This document shows positions 26,238 through 36,770 of a DNA stretch of 64,000 bases, piece after piece. A model generated the notes under the pieces. That model had not been told where the DNA came from. It made no database searches and was given only the letters and a program-made list of their open reading frames with translations. This DNA is from Chitinophagaceae bacterium (GTDB lineage Bacteria > Bacteroidota > Bacteroidia > Chitinophagales > Chitinophagaceae). Position 1 is the stretch's first letter, and each line of letters opens with the position of its first letter. The position numbers were made by a program, and so were the translations under genes. Where the stretch lies: assembly GCA_014879565.1 (NCBI GenBank), contig JACSRW010000032.1, positions 1-64,000 on the forward strand, written 5' to 3'.

Positions 26238-27420
26238 TATAAACGAGTTTGGTATGGCGGGTCTTCAGGAATGATCTGGAGGCCCGTTTTATTTTCAGGG
26301 TGGCCAGTGCCTGCCGGATAATGAACCGGGGTAACTGAAGGAAGGTACGGGAAAAAGCATGGCTTCCGGCGCGAATACGGACAATCAGGATAAAGCTCAA
26401 GGCGAAAAGAAACAGTATAATGGCCCAAATGAGGCTGAATACCGGCTGGTAAAAAAGGTGAAGAATAAAAAACATACCGGCCAGCATGAGCAGCATAAAC
26501 AGGGGAGGACGTACATTGATATATCCGAAGAATATCCTGTTCAGATTCATTGAACGCAGGGCCCTGCCTAAAAAGGTGAAATTGGCCTTCTTGTATTTGA
26601 ACTGGGAACTGATCCAGCGGGTTCTTTGTTTTTCCAGAGCCGCGCCATCCGTGATTTTTTCATCATAGAGAATGGCTTCCCGCGCAAACGCTATTTGTTT
26701 TACCTGTGATGCGAGATGAATCTGGAGCATCTTGTCAAAACCACCCAGGAAGTCTTTGTACCGGATGCCTTCGTAAAGCGGGTAAGCAAAAGCTATACCG
26801 GCCCCCCAGATAGCGGAAGAAAGCCCCAGTTCCATCCGCATTTCCCTTTCCACAAAAAAATTAAAGAGGTCGCCCATGGCATCCATCCGGGCAAAATCCG
26901 TATCGGTGTTCTTGGCCCTGAAATCCGCCTGCACCGCCCGGAATCCTTTCCGGAAATAGCGGTTCATGGTTTCCATAAACCGGGGATGAAGCAGATTGTC
27001 GGCATCCAGTATGATAACGGCATCCGGCTCTTCCCGGAATGAGGCAATCGCATATTCGATTGACTTTATTTTGGAGTTGAGGGCTTGCGGAGGATGAAGG
27101 GTTACTGTGCGGGGATCATCAAAATTCAGGGAGGGATCACAGCAATCAGCCACAATATAGGTGACATGTTCCCCGTAGGTTTGCCGGCGGATAGAGTCGA
27201 GCAGGGGAGGGAGAAATGCGGTCTCTTCGTGGGCGGTGATGATCAGGTGGAACCGGAACTTTTTATCTGTAAGATCCGGTAACCGGTCAATTCTCCTTTT
27301 TCCCCCTTTACGGATGCGCAAACGATGAACCAGCAGCATAAAAGGGGGCACCAGAAAATAAAAGGCGATCGGCCCCTCTGCCAGCAGTAAAAGTATATAG
27401 GCAATATTCAATATGGTCAT
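26191..27420 (-). CDS. Membrane-anchored family 2 glycosyltransferase
   Basis: The 409-residue protein has one N-terminal hydrophobic segment, a GT-A catalytic domain with IITAHEE, the metal-binding ILDADN, GGFDK and the acceptor-site QRTRW (like QxxRW), then two or three C-terminal membrane segments. This architecture resembles processive or lipid-linked-glycan GT2 enzymes. It lies 36 bp downstream of another GT2 on the same strand. Its 3' end overlaps the end of the TolC-like gene on the opposite strand by 47 bp. Confidence 0.88.
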   Translation of the reverse strand: MTILNIAYILLLLAEGPIAFYFLVPPFMLLVHRLRIRKGGKRRIDRLPDLTDKKFRFHLIITAHEETAFLPPLLDSIRRQTYGEHVTYIVADCCDPSLNFDDPRTVTLHPPQALNSKIKSIEYAIASFREEPDAVIILDADNLLHPRFMETMNRYFRKGFRAVQADFRAKNTDTDFARMDAMGDLFNFFVEREMRMELGLSSAIWGAGIAFAYPLYEGIRYKDFLGGFDKMLQIHLASQVKQIAFAREAILYDEKITDGAALEKQRTRWISSQFKYKKANFTFLGRALRSMNLNRIFFGYINVRPPLFMLLMLAGMFFILHLFYQPVFSLIWAIILFLFALSFILIVRIRAGSHAFSRTFLQLPRFIIRQALATLKIKRASRSFLKTRHTKLVYITDLLRDAGDPLQGD

Positions 27421-27456
27421 ATTCAGGTGTCGATTAATTAATGACGGATAAAAGGG

Positions 27457-28626
27457 TCAGGCTCTTTTTGCTTTTTCCCATAAAACACTCTGGTTCCCTT
27501 TCAGAAACCTGAAAAAACCCTGGTAAAGGGAAACATTGATGAACAGGAAGTAATAAGCCAGGTGCGCCGGCTTGAATACGATCTTGCGGGCGGCCAGTAA
27601 GGTACCCAGCAGGGCCAGTCCGTAAAACAGGAGCTGAAGGCCAAGCAAAACCTGGTAAACCAGACCGGCATCCGTAACCACCAGCACTATGTTCAGGGTA
27701 AGAATGAGGGGTAACAACAGCGGACAGAGGGTCCAGCGGAAAACGCGGTGAGAAATGTAAAGAAAACCCAGTAGCGGATACCGGAAAATATTCAGCAGTT
27801 CCTTCATCCGGAGCATGGCCTGAAATGCTCCTGCGCTGATCCTGATTTTTCGCTTTTTTTCCTCTTTCAGGGATGCGGAAGGGCCTTCAACGGCATATGC
27901 GTCGGGTTCGTAAGCCACCCGGTACCCTTTCCGGCAAACATCCAGGGAGATCATAAAATCATCCAGTATCGCATCGGCACCCGGATTTTTATACAGATCC
28001 GTCCGGATAGAGAAAAGTTCCCCGGCTGCCCCCACAACAGAATAACAGGATGCGTCAATTTTTTTCAGCAGGGATTCATATTTCCAGTAGAGCCCCTCCC
28101 CGGTACCGGAAAGATCCTGGTCTCCTTCCCGCTGCACCCTTTTTTCCCCGGCAACACCGCCTGTGCGGGGATCATGATAATGGCGGACAATATTTTTTAC
28201 CGCGTTTTTGTTCAGAAAAGTGTTGGCGTCTGAAAAAATCACAACCGGGGTGTCAACAAATTTCATAGCCCGGTCTATGGCTGCCACTTTACCTTCCCGG
28301 CGGTCTTCATGCAGATGCAGGATACGGGGATACCGCCTGATAATGGCCGGTGTATTATCGGAAGAACCATCCGAGATGAAAATAAATTTCAGGGATTGTT
28401 CCGGGTATTCAAGGGCAAGACTGTTGGTGATTTTCTCTTCAATACAACGTTCCTCGTTATAAGCGGCAATGATTAGCGTAACCGGAATCAGGGGTTCTGT
28501 GCCGGGCGCGGCCACCTTTCTTTTCTCCTTGATTTTAGTCAAAAAATAAGCAATCAGGGCATAACCGGCATAGGAATAAATTACCAGGAAGATGCTGATC
28601 CAAAGTAGAATTTCCATTACAAGCAT
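27457..28626 (-). CDS. Membrane-anchored family 2 glycosyltransferase
   Basis: The protein has an N-terminal TM, a GT-A domain with LIIAAYNEE, FISDGSSDNT, FSDANTF, a DDFMISLDVCRKGY segment and a KIRISAGAFQ acceptor-like motif, then about three C-terminal TMs. The open frame extends upstream to 28707, but that leader is polar and Cys/His-rich. The start at 28626 (MLVMEILLWIS) or 28617 places the first TM at the N-terminus as in relatives. It is the first gene of a two-gene minus-strand operon. It may build a second glycan or extend the same one. Confidence 0.85.
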   Translation of the reverse strand: MLVMEILLWISIFLVIYSYAGYALIAYFLTKIKEKRKVAAPGTEPLIPVTLIIAAYNEERCIEEKITNSLALEYPEQSLKFIFISDGSSDNTPAIIRRYPRILHLHEDRREGKVAAIDRAMKFVDTPVVIFSDANTFLNKNAVKNIVRHYHDPRTGGVAGEKRVQREGDQDLSGTGEGLYWKYESLLKKIDASCYSVVGAAGELFSIRTDLYKNPGADAILDDFMISLDVCRKGYRVAYEPDAYAVEGPSASLKEEKKRKIRISAGAFQAMLRMKELLNIFRYPLLGFLYISHRVFRWTLCPLLLPLILTLNIVLVVTDAGLVYQVLLGLQLLFYGLALLGTLLAARKIVFKPAHLAYYFLFINVSLYQGFFRFLKGNQSVLWEKAKRA

Positions 28627-29303
28627 ATGGTCGGATTCGGTGTGATGATGGACTGCTGAACGGCCACAAGATAAACAAAACCGTCCGTGATTGCCAGCGC
28701 CTGGCAAGATGTTCAGGAACGTGGAAAGTATTTAAAGCAGAGCGTTTTTTTAATTTTTAGTCAATTACTAAGAAAATAGATGGACAAGAAAAAATATTTA
28801 ATATCTATGTGATTGATAATCATTGTCTAAAAATTTTATTTTTCATTCCTTCAAGCCTTGTTTTTTCATTTTGATCCGGATGACCGATTTAGAAGGCCGG
28901 ATCCGGTTGATGAACAGATCCGGTTTCGTATAGAGAAGAAATTTCGATGCAGATTTTCTTGCTCCCGGGGTGATAAAAATCCGAACAATTGTTTGGCCGG
29001 AGACGGTGACTTTTGTTACAAAAGCAACAAGCATCCCTGCTTGTTTTTGATCAATATCCGGGGTGAGAATACACAGCATTTTAACATGTGAATACTATGA
29101 GGATTTGTTTTTTTCCCCACCCTTCGGTTTTGGATTAATTTTTGCAAAAATTAAAACATCCAAAAAGTCCTTGAAACTATTAAGAGTAAATCACATGGCA
29201 TGGCTCGTAAAATTACCTAAAACGCTTTTTTTTCAACCCGTTAATTCAAAATTCAATATCAGATTAACTAATTTGCTCACGAAATCCAAAAATCCTAGTA
29301 GCA
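28627..29303. other. Intergenic region with no supported gene
   Basis: This gap of about 680 bp separates the divergent GT2 operon from the giant PKD-repeat gene. It is AT-rich. Short frames on both strands lack recognisable protein character. It should contain promoters for both directions, but I do not see a clean TTTG-N20-TAnnTTTG match. Confidence 0.6.
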
Positions 29304-32300
29304 ATGACTCCTACCCTGTATTCAAAGGTTAAGTCGGTCTGCCTCTTATGGCTGGCCGCGGTTCTGATTCACATTCCTGTATTCTCCCAACAAACCCTGA
29401 CAACTATTGATGGTTGGAATGCCTATGTGCATTTGCCCGATGATTATGCCACTTCCGGCAGAACCTATCCGGTGATTGTATTTGTTCCGGGTATCGGGGA
29501 AGTGGGCACAGATCATTCAAAGTTACTTACTTATGGGCCTTCCTATTATATAAGTCAGGGAAGTACTATGCAATTTAATGTAAACGGTGTTACAGAGAAA
29601 CCGGTTGTAATATCTATACAACCAACAAGTGCATGGCCTTCCCCAAGTACAATGAATAAGAAAATTGATTCAATAATCAGAAGGTGGCGAATAGACATAA
29701 ATAGAATTTATTTAACTGGATTATCCATGGGGGGGTGTAGCTGGGATAGTTATGTTTCGGATAACACAACTTTTGCAAATCGAATTGCTGCAATTGTTGC
29801 GATGTCGGCTCCTCCTCCTCCAGTGATAGGTAACATGAAGTTTTTTGCAATTACTGGTGGTAAATGGTGGGGTTTTGAAGGAACCACCGATTACCGTTCC
29901 ATGGATAAAGTGCGGGATACCATGAATGCAGCGGTTGCCGGTTCGGCCCGCTATACCCAATATGTGGGTGGTCACTGTTGCTGGAATACCTGGTATAATC
30001 CTGCCTGGACAGAAGCCGGTGATAATATCTACACCTGGATGCTGAAACAAAGCAAAGCGGCCCAGACTGCCAACCAGGCGCCGGTTGCCAATGCAGGCAA
30101 TGACCAGACAATTACTTTACCCCTGAATACGATAACACTGAACGGATCCGGTTCAGACCCGGATGGCACCATCAGTTCCTACCAGTGGAACAAAATTGCC
30201 GGACCGGCCAGTTTCAATATTTCCAGTGCAACAGCTGCCCAGACAGCCGTATTAAGTCTGGTGCAGGGTACCTACCAGTTTGAACTGACCGTTACAGATA
30301 ATCTGGGAGCTTCTGACAAGGATACCATAAATATTTCGGTTCTTCCTCTTTCCGGTCTTCCGGGTTCTGCCAATGCCGGTCCGGATACAGTTATTTACCT
30401 CAACCAGACAAGGCCCGATACCGCCCTGCTGAATGGCAGTGGCTCCACAGGTGCCAGCAGCTATCTCTGGACCCGGATCAGTGGTCCCGGCAGTCCGGTC
30501 ATCCAAAGTCCCGCAGCCGCTGTTTCTTATGTAACCGGCCTGCAGGAAGGTACTTACCGTTTTCAGCTTACTACAAATGCCGCTTTTTTTGATACCATGA
30601 CGGTGGTAGTGCGGGATTTCATGAAGAAAAATATCCGCCCCTGCCGTACCGGTGCCCCCCAGGCTTTTACTCTTGCCAAAAGTGATGCAAACCAGCTTTA
30701 TCGCCCTTACCTTACCCGCGACAATACCGTTCCCGGGCTGATGGGTGGTGATACTTTATATATCCCCGGCGGCACTTACACGACAGGAGTATCTATTGGA
30801 GATATAGGCGGCGGCCCCGGATGTCCAGTTATTATTGCGCCTAAGGACCAACCTGTTGTCATTACAAATAATGGTTTTTTTAGTCTAGCCGACAGGGATA
30901 CGGCAGTAATGTGTTATGTGAGATTTGACGGGACACTTTTAAAGAATAAAGGATTTCCATATGGTTGGGTAGTTGATAACAGCACTTTGCCTTCAACTAG
31001 TGTAACGAGAATAGGATTTGTTGTGAATTGGGCACATCATATTGATATAAGCGGGTTGTACATAAATCATGCAGAACTTGGACTTATGTATAAAATGAAT
31101 GCAAAACCACTTGTACAGGGGCAATTTGATAAGATTCTACTTCGAAGTGTTAAAATTCACGATAACTATATTCGGCGAACCAATGCAGAAGGTATGTATA
31201 TTGGTCATACAGGAGTGTCTGGTGTTGAAGGAGGGAATAGTACCCCTTATGGCCCCCCGCCAAGAATGGATAGTGTTGAAATTTATAATAATATAGTAGA
31301 TAGTACAAGATTAGATGGTATTCAGCTTTCCAATTCTTTGTCTGGATGTAAAATTTATAATAATCTTGTAAGAAATTATGGTGTAGCCAATCAAAGCAGT
31401 CATAGATCTGGGATTCTTTCTGGCGCAAATATTGAGTCCATTAAGATATTTAATAATTTTATTAGCAATGGTACTGGTTCAAGTATTCTTGCATTTGGAT
31501 TTGGTAGCACACAGATTTATCACAATATAACCGATAGTGTAGTTAGTGGCTCAAACACAGAGTATGGAGTTTATCTTCAAAGAAATTCTGTTTACCCGGA
31601 AGTAATATCAACCCTGGTCCCCTTCATCAATGGTAATATATTCAAAAATGCGGAAGCAAGGCCTGTTTATACAGCTGGTGGCGGTGGTGTTTCTGGTGGT
31701 ATTATATCGGATAATTATTTTATAGAAAATGGTTCCAATACTGTGGCTAATAATTCGGGATCTACTGTAACAAATAATACTATAATAAATAGTTTTCCCT
31801 TAGAGCTAAACATTGTACAACCCAATTTTCCTGCATACTATCTGAATGTTACTCAGGCCGATTCCACCCGCAGTTTTACAGATGTGGGCGCAATGGTAGA
31901 CTGGATTTTCTCCCGCCTCAATGTGCCGGCGCCGGCCAACCAGTTGCCGGTAGCTAATGCCGGAGCCGATCAGACGATCACACTTCCTGTGAGCACGGTA
32001 ACGCTGAGCGGAAGTGGTACCGATCCGGATGGCAGTATTACTGCTTATCAGTGGACAAAAATCGCGGGTCCCGCTTCATTTGCAATCACCGCTTCTGCTA
32101 ATCCGGGTACTACCGTAACCGGCCTGGTACAAGGGGTGTACAGATTTGAACTGACCGTAACAGATAATAACGGCGCAACAGATAAAGATACCGTTCAGAT
32201 AACCGTTAACCCGGCTGTCAATCAATTACCTGTTGCCAATGCCGGCGTGGATCAAAGCATCACCCTTCCGGTGAACACCGTAACCCTCAGTGGCAGTGGT

Positions 32301-35300
32301 ACCGACCCGGATGGCAGTATTACCGCTTATCAATGGACAAAAATTGCTGGCCCCGTTTCCGGCACTATCAGCGCTGCGACCAGTGCCAGCACCTCCGTTA
32401 CATCCATGGTGCAGGGCGTTTACCGGTTTGAGCTGACTGTAACAGATAACAGCGGCGCCACCGATAAAGACACGGTACAGGTTACTGTAAATGCTGCTGT
32501 CAATCAGCCGCCGGTGGCTAATGCCGGTGCCGACCAGGTGGTTAACCTGCCGGTAAACAGTACGACTCTCAGTGGCAGTGGTTCTGATCCGGATGGCAGT
32601 ATTACCGCTTATCAATGGACAAAGATCGCCGGACCTGCTTCCGGTTCAATTACAGCTGCATCCAGTGCCAGTACCGGAGTAACCGGTCTTGCCCAGGGTG
32701 TATACCGTTTTGAACTGACAGTAACGGATAACAGCGGCGCTACCGATAAAGATACCGTACAGGTTACCGTAAACGCTTATGTGAACCAGGCCCCGGTTGC
32801 TAATGCCGGAGCGGATCAGGTAGTCACTTTACCTGTTAACACAGTAACATTAAACGGGTCAGGCTCCGATCCTGATGGCAGTATTTCTGCCTATCAATGG
32901 ATAAAAGTTGCAGGTCCTGTTTCCGGCTCCATCACAGCAGCCAGTAACGCCAGCACCGGTGTAACTGCACTGGTACAGGGTGTGTATAGGTTTGAACTGA
33001 CAGTTACAGATAACAGCGGTGCAACGGATAAAGACACCGTACAGGTTACTGTAAATGCAGCCGTCAATCAGCCGCCGGTTGCCAATGCCGGTGCCGACCA
33101 GGTGATTAACCTGCCGGTGAACAGTACTACCCTGAGTGGCAGTGGTTCCGATCCGGATGGAAGTATCAGCGCTTATCAGTGGACTAAAATCGCCGGTCCG
33201 GCATCTGGTACAATTACTTCTCCCGCTGCAGCCAGCACCAGCATTACCAGCCTGGTGCAGGGTGTGTATAGGTTTGAACTGACGGTTACTGACAACAGCG
33301 GTGCCACCGATAAGGATACCGTGCAGGTAACAGTGAACGCGTATGTTAACCAGCCGCCGGTAGCGAATGCCGGTGCAGATCAGGTGATCAACCTGCCGGT
33401 GAACAGTACTACACTCAATGGCAGCGGTTCTGACCCGGATGGAAATATCATCTCTTATAACTGGACAAAAATCTCAGGTCCTTCTCAATACAGTATTACA
33501 GCCTCCGGCAGTGCCAGTACCGGTATCACTTCCCTTGTACAGGGTATTTACCAGTTTGAACTGACGGTAACCGATAACAGCGGCGCCACCGATAAAGATA
33601 CCGTACAGGTTACGGTGAATGCGGCGGTGAATCAGCCTCCGGTAGCCAATGCCGGAACCGACCTGGTAATAACCCTGCCGGTGAACAGTACTACCCTTAG
33701 CGGCAGTGGTTCCGATCCGGATGGCAGTATTACCGCATACCAATGGACAAAAATCGCCGGGCCCGCTTCGGGTTCAATTACAGCTGCATCCAGTGCCAGT
33801 ACCGGGGTAACCGGTCTCACACAGGGTGTATACCGCTTTGAACTGACGGTAACCGATAACAGCGGCGCCACCGATAAAGACACGGTACAGGTAACAGTAA
33901 ACAGCCTCACCAACCAGGCGCCTGTGGCCAATGCCGGTGCCGATATCGTAATCAGCTTACCTGTAAACAGCGCCACCCTGAACGGCAGCGGTTCTGATCC
34001 GGATGGAAATATCACCGCCTACCAGTGGACAAAAATCGCCGGACCGGTGGCCGGTTCAATCAGCTCTCCGGCCAGTGCCAGTACCGGTCTCACCGGCCTG
34101 GTTCAGGGCGTGTACCAATTTGAACTGACCGTGACAGATAATAACGGTGTGACGGATGCCGATACCGTTCAGGTAACCGTGAATGCAGCCATCAACCAGC
34201 TTCCTGTGGCCAATGCCGGTAATGACCAAGTAATTAATCTGCCTGTAAACAGCACTACCCTCAGCGGCAGCGGATCTGACCCGGATGGCAGTATAGTTGC
34301 CTGGCAGTGGATAAAAATCAGTGGCCCCGCCCAGTTTAATATTACAGCGGGTACAAGCGCCAGTACAGGTATCGTCAACCTGGTGCAGGGTGTTTACCGG
34401 TTTGAACTCACCGTTACAGATAACAGCGGTGCCACGGCAAAAGATACCGTACAGGTTACCGTAAATGCCTATGTTAATCAGCTGCCGGTGGCAAATGCCG
34501 GTGCAGATATCACCATCACTCTCCCGGTGAATACCGTTACCCTGAATGGCAGCGGTTCCGACCCGGATGGTACTATCATCTCTTATAACTGGACAAAAAT
34601 TTCTGGTCCTTCACAATACAGCATTACAGCCTCCGGCAATGCCAGTACCGGTGTTACCGCGCTTGTACAGGGCGTATACCAGTTTGAGCTGACTGTTACG
34701 GATAACAGCGGTGCCACGGCAAAAGATACCGTACAGGTAACCGTGAATGCTTCAGTTAACCAGGGCCCGGTTGCCAACGCAGGCGCTGACCAGGTGATTA
34801 ACCTCCCGGTGAACAGTACTACCCTGAATGGCAGTGGTTCTGATCCGGATGGCAGTATCACTGCTTACCAGTGGACAAAAATCAGCGGCCCCGCCCAGTT
34901 TAATATTACAGCGGCCAGCAGTGCCAGCACCGGTATCGTCAACCTGGTGCAGGGTGTTTACCGGTTTGAGCTCACAGTAACCGATAACAGCGGCGCAACA
35001 GCAAAAGATACCGTACAGGTGACTGTGAATGCCTACGTAAACCAGTTACCGCTGGCCAATGCCGGTAATGATCTTGTGATTACTTTACCGGTCAACAGTG
35101 TTACCCTGAACGGTACAGGTTCTGATCCCGACGGCAGCATTGTAGCCTACCTGTGGAATAAAATTTCCGGACCCGCACAATATACCATCACTTCTTCCGG
35201 CAGTGCCAGTACAGGTGTTACCGGTCTGACCGAAGGGTTGTATCAGTTTGAACTGATCGTAACCGATAACAGCGGCGCTACAGACAGGGATACGATGCAG

Positions 35301-36710
35301 GTGACTGTCAATCCCGCTCCGAATCAATTGCCGGTGGCGGATGCCGGCGCTGACAGGGTGATAGTTCTTCCTGTAAACAGCCTGACACTGACCGGAAGCG
35401 GAATGGATCCCGATGGAACCATTGTTTCATACCAATGGAGCAAAGTCGCCGGTCCCGCCCAGTTTGTGGTACTGTCACCCCTGAGCGCCCAGACATTTGT
35501 CAATAACCTGGTGCAGGGTGTATACCTGTTTGAACTGACGGTTACCGATAACAGCGGCGCCACCGATAAAGATACCGTACAGGTAACCGTGAATCCTTTT
35601 GTGAACCTGGCGCCCACTGCTTACGCGGGAGCGGATATTGTGATCACACTTCCGGTGAACAGTGTAACATTAAATGGCAGCGGTTCCGATGCTGATGGCA
35701 CGATTGCCAGCTATCGCTGGACGAAAGTATCCGGTCCTTCCCAGTACAGTATTACCAATACAGCCAATGCCAGCACCGGCGCCACCGGTCTGGTTCAGGG
35801 TGTATACCAGTTTGAACTGATGGTAACTGACAACTATGGGGCTACCGGTACGGATACGGTACAGGTAACGGTGAACAGTGCCGTTAACCAGGCCCCTGTT
35901 GCGCACGCAGGAAATGATATTACCATTACCCTGCCCGTAAACAGTACTACCCTGAATGGTACGGGCTCTGATCCGGATGGAACAATCACATCTTACCGCT
36001 GGACAAAACTGACCGGCCCCGCCCAATACAGTATCAGCGCAGCCACCAGTGCCAGTACCGGTGTTACCGGACTGGTGAACGGAATCTACCAGTTTGAGCT
36101 GACTGTTACGGATAACAGCGGTGCCACGGCGAAAGATACCGTACAGGTAACTGTGAATGCTATTCCGAATAATGCACCTGTGGCCAATGCCGGTGCTGAT
36201 CAGCAGATCACCCTGCCGCTTAATAAGGTGACCCTCACAGGTACTGCTACTGACAGCGACGGCACGATTGCCGGCTACCGCTGGACAAGAATTTCAGGAC
36301 CTGTATCCTATCAGATTGACTCCGCCCTGAGTGCCCGCACACAGGTACAGAATCTGGAAGAAGGTGATTACCTGTTTGAGCTGCTGGTAACCGATAACCT
36401 GGGCGCCACAGACAGAGATACAGTGAAAGTAACCGTATTACCTGCTCCGGCTGCTTCCAGGCTGGCCATTTATCCCAACCCGGCAGTAAATGAGCTGATC
36501 ATTGAACTCAATACCGTCACTTTCCAGAACAAAACTCCTGTCCGGATTTATGATATGGCCGGCACTATGGTTTACCAGACAGAAGTGATGCGCAATCAAC
36601 CCCAGATGATCCTGCGGGTGGATGTAAGCAAGTTCCCGAGAGGAAGTTATATTGTACAGGTGGGACTTGACATCAACCGCAACGGAGTGATGAAGTTTGT
36701 AAAACACTGA
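29304..36710 (+). CDS. Giant secreted protein: esterase head, beta-helix-like region, 16 PKD-type repeats, T9SS tail
   Basis: The 2468-residue protein has a signal peptide (1 to about 28, ending PVFSQ). An alpha/beta-hydrolase domain (about 30-250) shows VFVPGIGEVG, the nucleophile in TGLSMGG and a His in GGHCCWNTW. One good PKD-type module (from residue 257) and one degenerate one follow. Residues of about 440-865 are rich in Asn/Gly/Ile strands (IYNNIVDS, KIFNNFISNG), like a right-handed beta-helix. Then come 16 tandem modules (residues 879-2382) and a T9SS type A sorting domain (LAIYPNPAVNELIIEL to the end). Length and repeats suggest a surface adhesin or stalk. The esterase head is of the same general type as in the protein at 11430. 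Confidence 0.88.
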   Translation: MTPTLYSKVKSVCLLWLAAVLIHIPVFSQQTLTTIDGWNAYVHLPDDYATSGRTYPVIVFVPGIGEVGTDHSKLLTYGPSYYISQGSTMQFNVNGVTEKPVVISIQPTSAWPSPSTMNKKIDSIIRRWRIDINRIYLTGLSMGGCSWDSYVSDNTTFANRIAAIVAMSAPPPPVIGNMKFFAITGGKWWGFEGTTDYRSMDKVRDTMNAAVAGSARYTQYVGGHCCWNTWYNPAWTEAGDNIYTWMLKQSKAAQTANQAPVANAGNDQTITLPLNTITLNGSGSDPDGTISSYQWNKIAGPASFNISSATAAQTAVLSLVQGTYQFELTVTDNLGASDKDTINISVLPLSGLPGSANAGPDTVIYLNQTRPDTALLNGSGSTGASSYLWTRISGPGSPVIQSPAAAVSYVTGLQEGTYRFQLTTNAAFFDTMTVVVRDFMKKNIRPCRTGAPQAFTLAKSDANQLYRPYLTRDNTVPGLMGGDTLYIPGGTYTTGVSIGDIGGGPGCPVIIAPKDQPVVITNNGFFSLADRDTAVMCYVRFDGTLLKNKGFPYGWVVDNSTLPSTSVTRIGFVVNWAHHIDISGLYINHAELGLMYKMNAKPLVQGQFDKILLRSVKIHDNYIRRTNAEGMYIGHTGVSGVEGGNSTPYGPPPRMDSVEIYNNIVDSTRLDGIQLSNSLSGCKIYNNLVRNYGVANQSSHRSGILSGANIESIKIFNNFISNGTGSSILAFGFGSTQIYHNITDSVVSGSNTEYGVYLQRNSVYPEVISTLVPFINGNIFKNAEARPVYTAGGGGVSGGIISDNYFIENGSNTVANNSGSTVTNNTIINSFPLELNIVQPNFPAYYLNVTQADSTRSFTDVGAMVDWIFSRLNVPAPANQLPVANAGADQTITLPVSTVTLSGSGTDPDGSITAYQWTKIAGPASFAITASANPGTTVTGLVQGVYRFELTVTDNNGATDKDTVQITVNPAVNQLPVANAGVDQSITLPVNTVTLSGSGTDPDGSITAYQWTKIAGPVSGTISAATSASTSVTSMVQGVYRFELTVTDNSGATDKDTVQVTVNAAVNQPPVANAGADQVVNLPVNSTTLSGSGSDPDGSITAYQWTKIAGPASGSITAASSASTGVTGLAQGVYRFELTVTDNSGATDKDTVQVTVNAYVNQAPVANAGADQVVTLPVNTVTLNGSGSDPDGSISAYQWIKVAGPVSGSITAASNASTGVTALVQGVYRFELTVTDNSGATDKDTVQVTVNAAVNQPPVANAGADQVINLPVNSTTLSGSGSDPDGSISAYQWTKIAGPASGTITSPAAASTSITSLVQGVYRFELTVTDNSGATDKDTVQVTVNAYVNQPPVANAGADQVINLPVNSTTLNGSGSDPDGNIISYNWTKISGPSQYSITASGSASTGITSLVQGIYQFELTVTDNSGATDKDTVQVTVNAAVNQPPVANAGTDLVITLPVNSTTLSGSGSDPDGSITAYQWTKIAGPASGSITAASSASTGVTGLTQGVYRFELTVTDNSGATDKDTVQVTVNSLTNQAPVANAGADIVISLPVNSATLNGSGSDPDGNITAYQWTKIAGPVAGSISSPASASTGLTGLVQGVYQFELTVTDNNGVTDADTVQVTVNAAINQLPVANAGNDQVINLPVNSTTLSGSGSDPDGSIVAWQWIKISGPAQFNITAGTSASTGIVNLVQGVYRFELTVTDNSGATAKDTVQVTVNAYVNQLPVANAGADITITLPVNTVTLNGSGSDPDGTIISYNWTKISGPSQYSITASGNASTGVTALVQGVYQFELTVTDNSGATAKDTVQVTVNASVNQGPVANAGADQVINLPVNSTTLNGSGSDPDGSITAYQWTKISGPAQFNITAASSASTGIVNLVQGVYRFELTVTDNSGATAKDTVQVTVNAYVNQLPLANAGNDLVITLPVNSVTLNGTGSDPDGSIVAYLWNKISGPAQYTITSSGSASTGVTGLTEGLYQFELIVTDNSGATDRDTMQVTVNPAPNQLPVADAGADRVIVLPVNSLTLTGSGMDPDGTIVSYQWSKVAGPAQFVVLSPLSAQTFVNNLVQGVYLFELTVTDNSGATDKDTVQVTVNPFVNLAPTAYAGADIVITLPVNSVTLNGSGSDADGTIASYRWTKVSGPSQYSITNTANASTGATGLVQGVYQFELMVTDNYGATGTDTVQVTVNSAVNQAPVAHAGNDITITLPVNSTTLNGTGSDPDGTITSYRWTKLTGPAQYSISAATSASTGVTGLVNGIYQFELTVTDNSGATAKDTVQVTVNAIPNNAPVANAGADQQITLPLNKVTLTGTATDSDGTIAGYRWTRISGPVSYQIDSALSARTQVQNLEEGDYLFELLVTDNLGATDRDTVKVTVLPAPAASRLAIYPNPAVNELIIELNTVTFQNKTPVRIYDMAGTMVYQTEVMRNQPQMILRVDVSKFPRGSYIVQVGLDINRNGVMKFVKH
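31938..36449 (+). repeat. 16 tandem 282-bp PKD-type repeats inside the giant gene
   Basis: Each unit encodes 94 residues starting N-Q-x-P-V-A-N-A-G-x-D and containing SGSDPDG, a YxW core, GVYRFELTVTDN or GVYQFELTVTDN and KDTVQVTVN. The first copy begins at 31938 and the sixteenth at 36168, exactly 15 x 282 bp apart, so register is kept without net indels. Copies 3-11 are most alike in DNA; copies 12-16 diverge more toward the C-terminus. Such modules usually form extended rods. Confidence 0.92.
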
Positions 36711-36730
36711 TGGTAATTTGATAAATTGAA

Positions 36731-36768
36731 AAAGTGGAGCCCGGATTTAAACGGGCTCCACTTTTTTT
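36731..36768 (+). terminator. Rho-independent terminator after the PKD-repeat gene
   Basis: AAAGTGGAGCCCG pairs with CGGGCTCCACTTT around GATTTAAA or a shorter loop, followed by a T-run. It lies 20 bp after the stop at 36710. Confidence 0.9.
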
Positions 36769-36770
36769 AG

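Noticed and set aside
28843-29332. Short open frames on both strands between the GT2 operon and the second giant gene
   Set aside because: They overlap each other, have no domain-like or membrane pattern, and lack start-site support.
31938-36449. Treating the 282-bp repeats as a CRISPR-like or other noncoding array
   Set aside because: Every unit stays in one open reading frame, with conserved PKD-type residues and no spacers.
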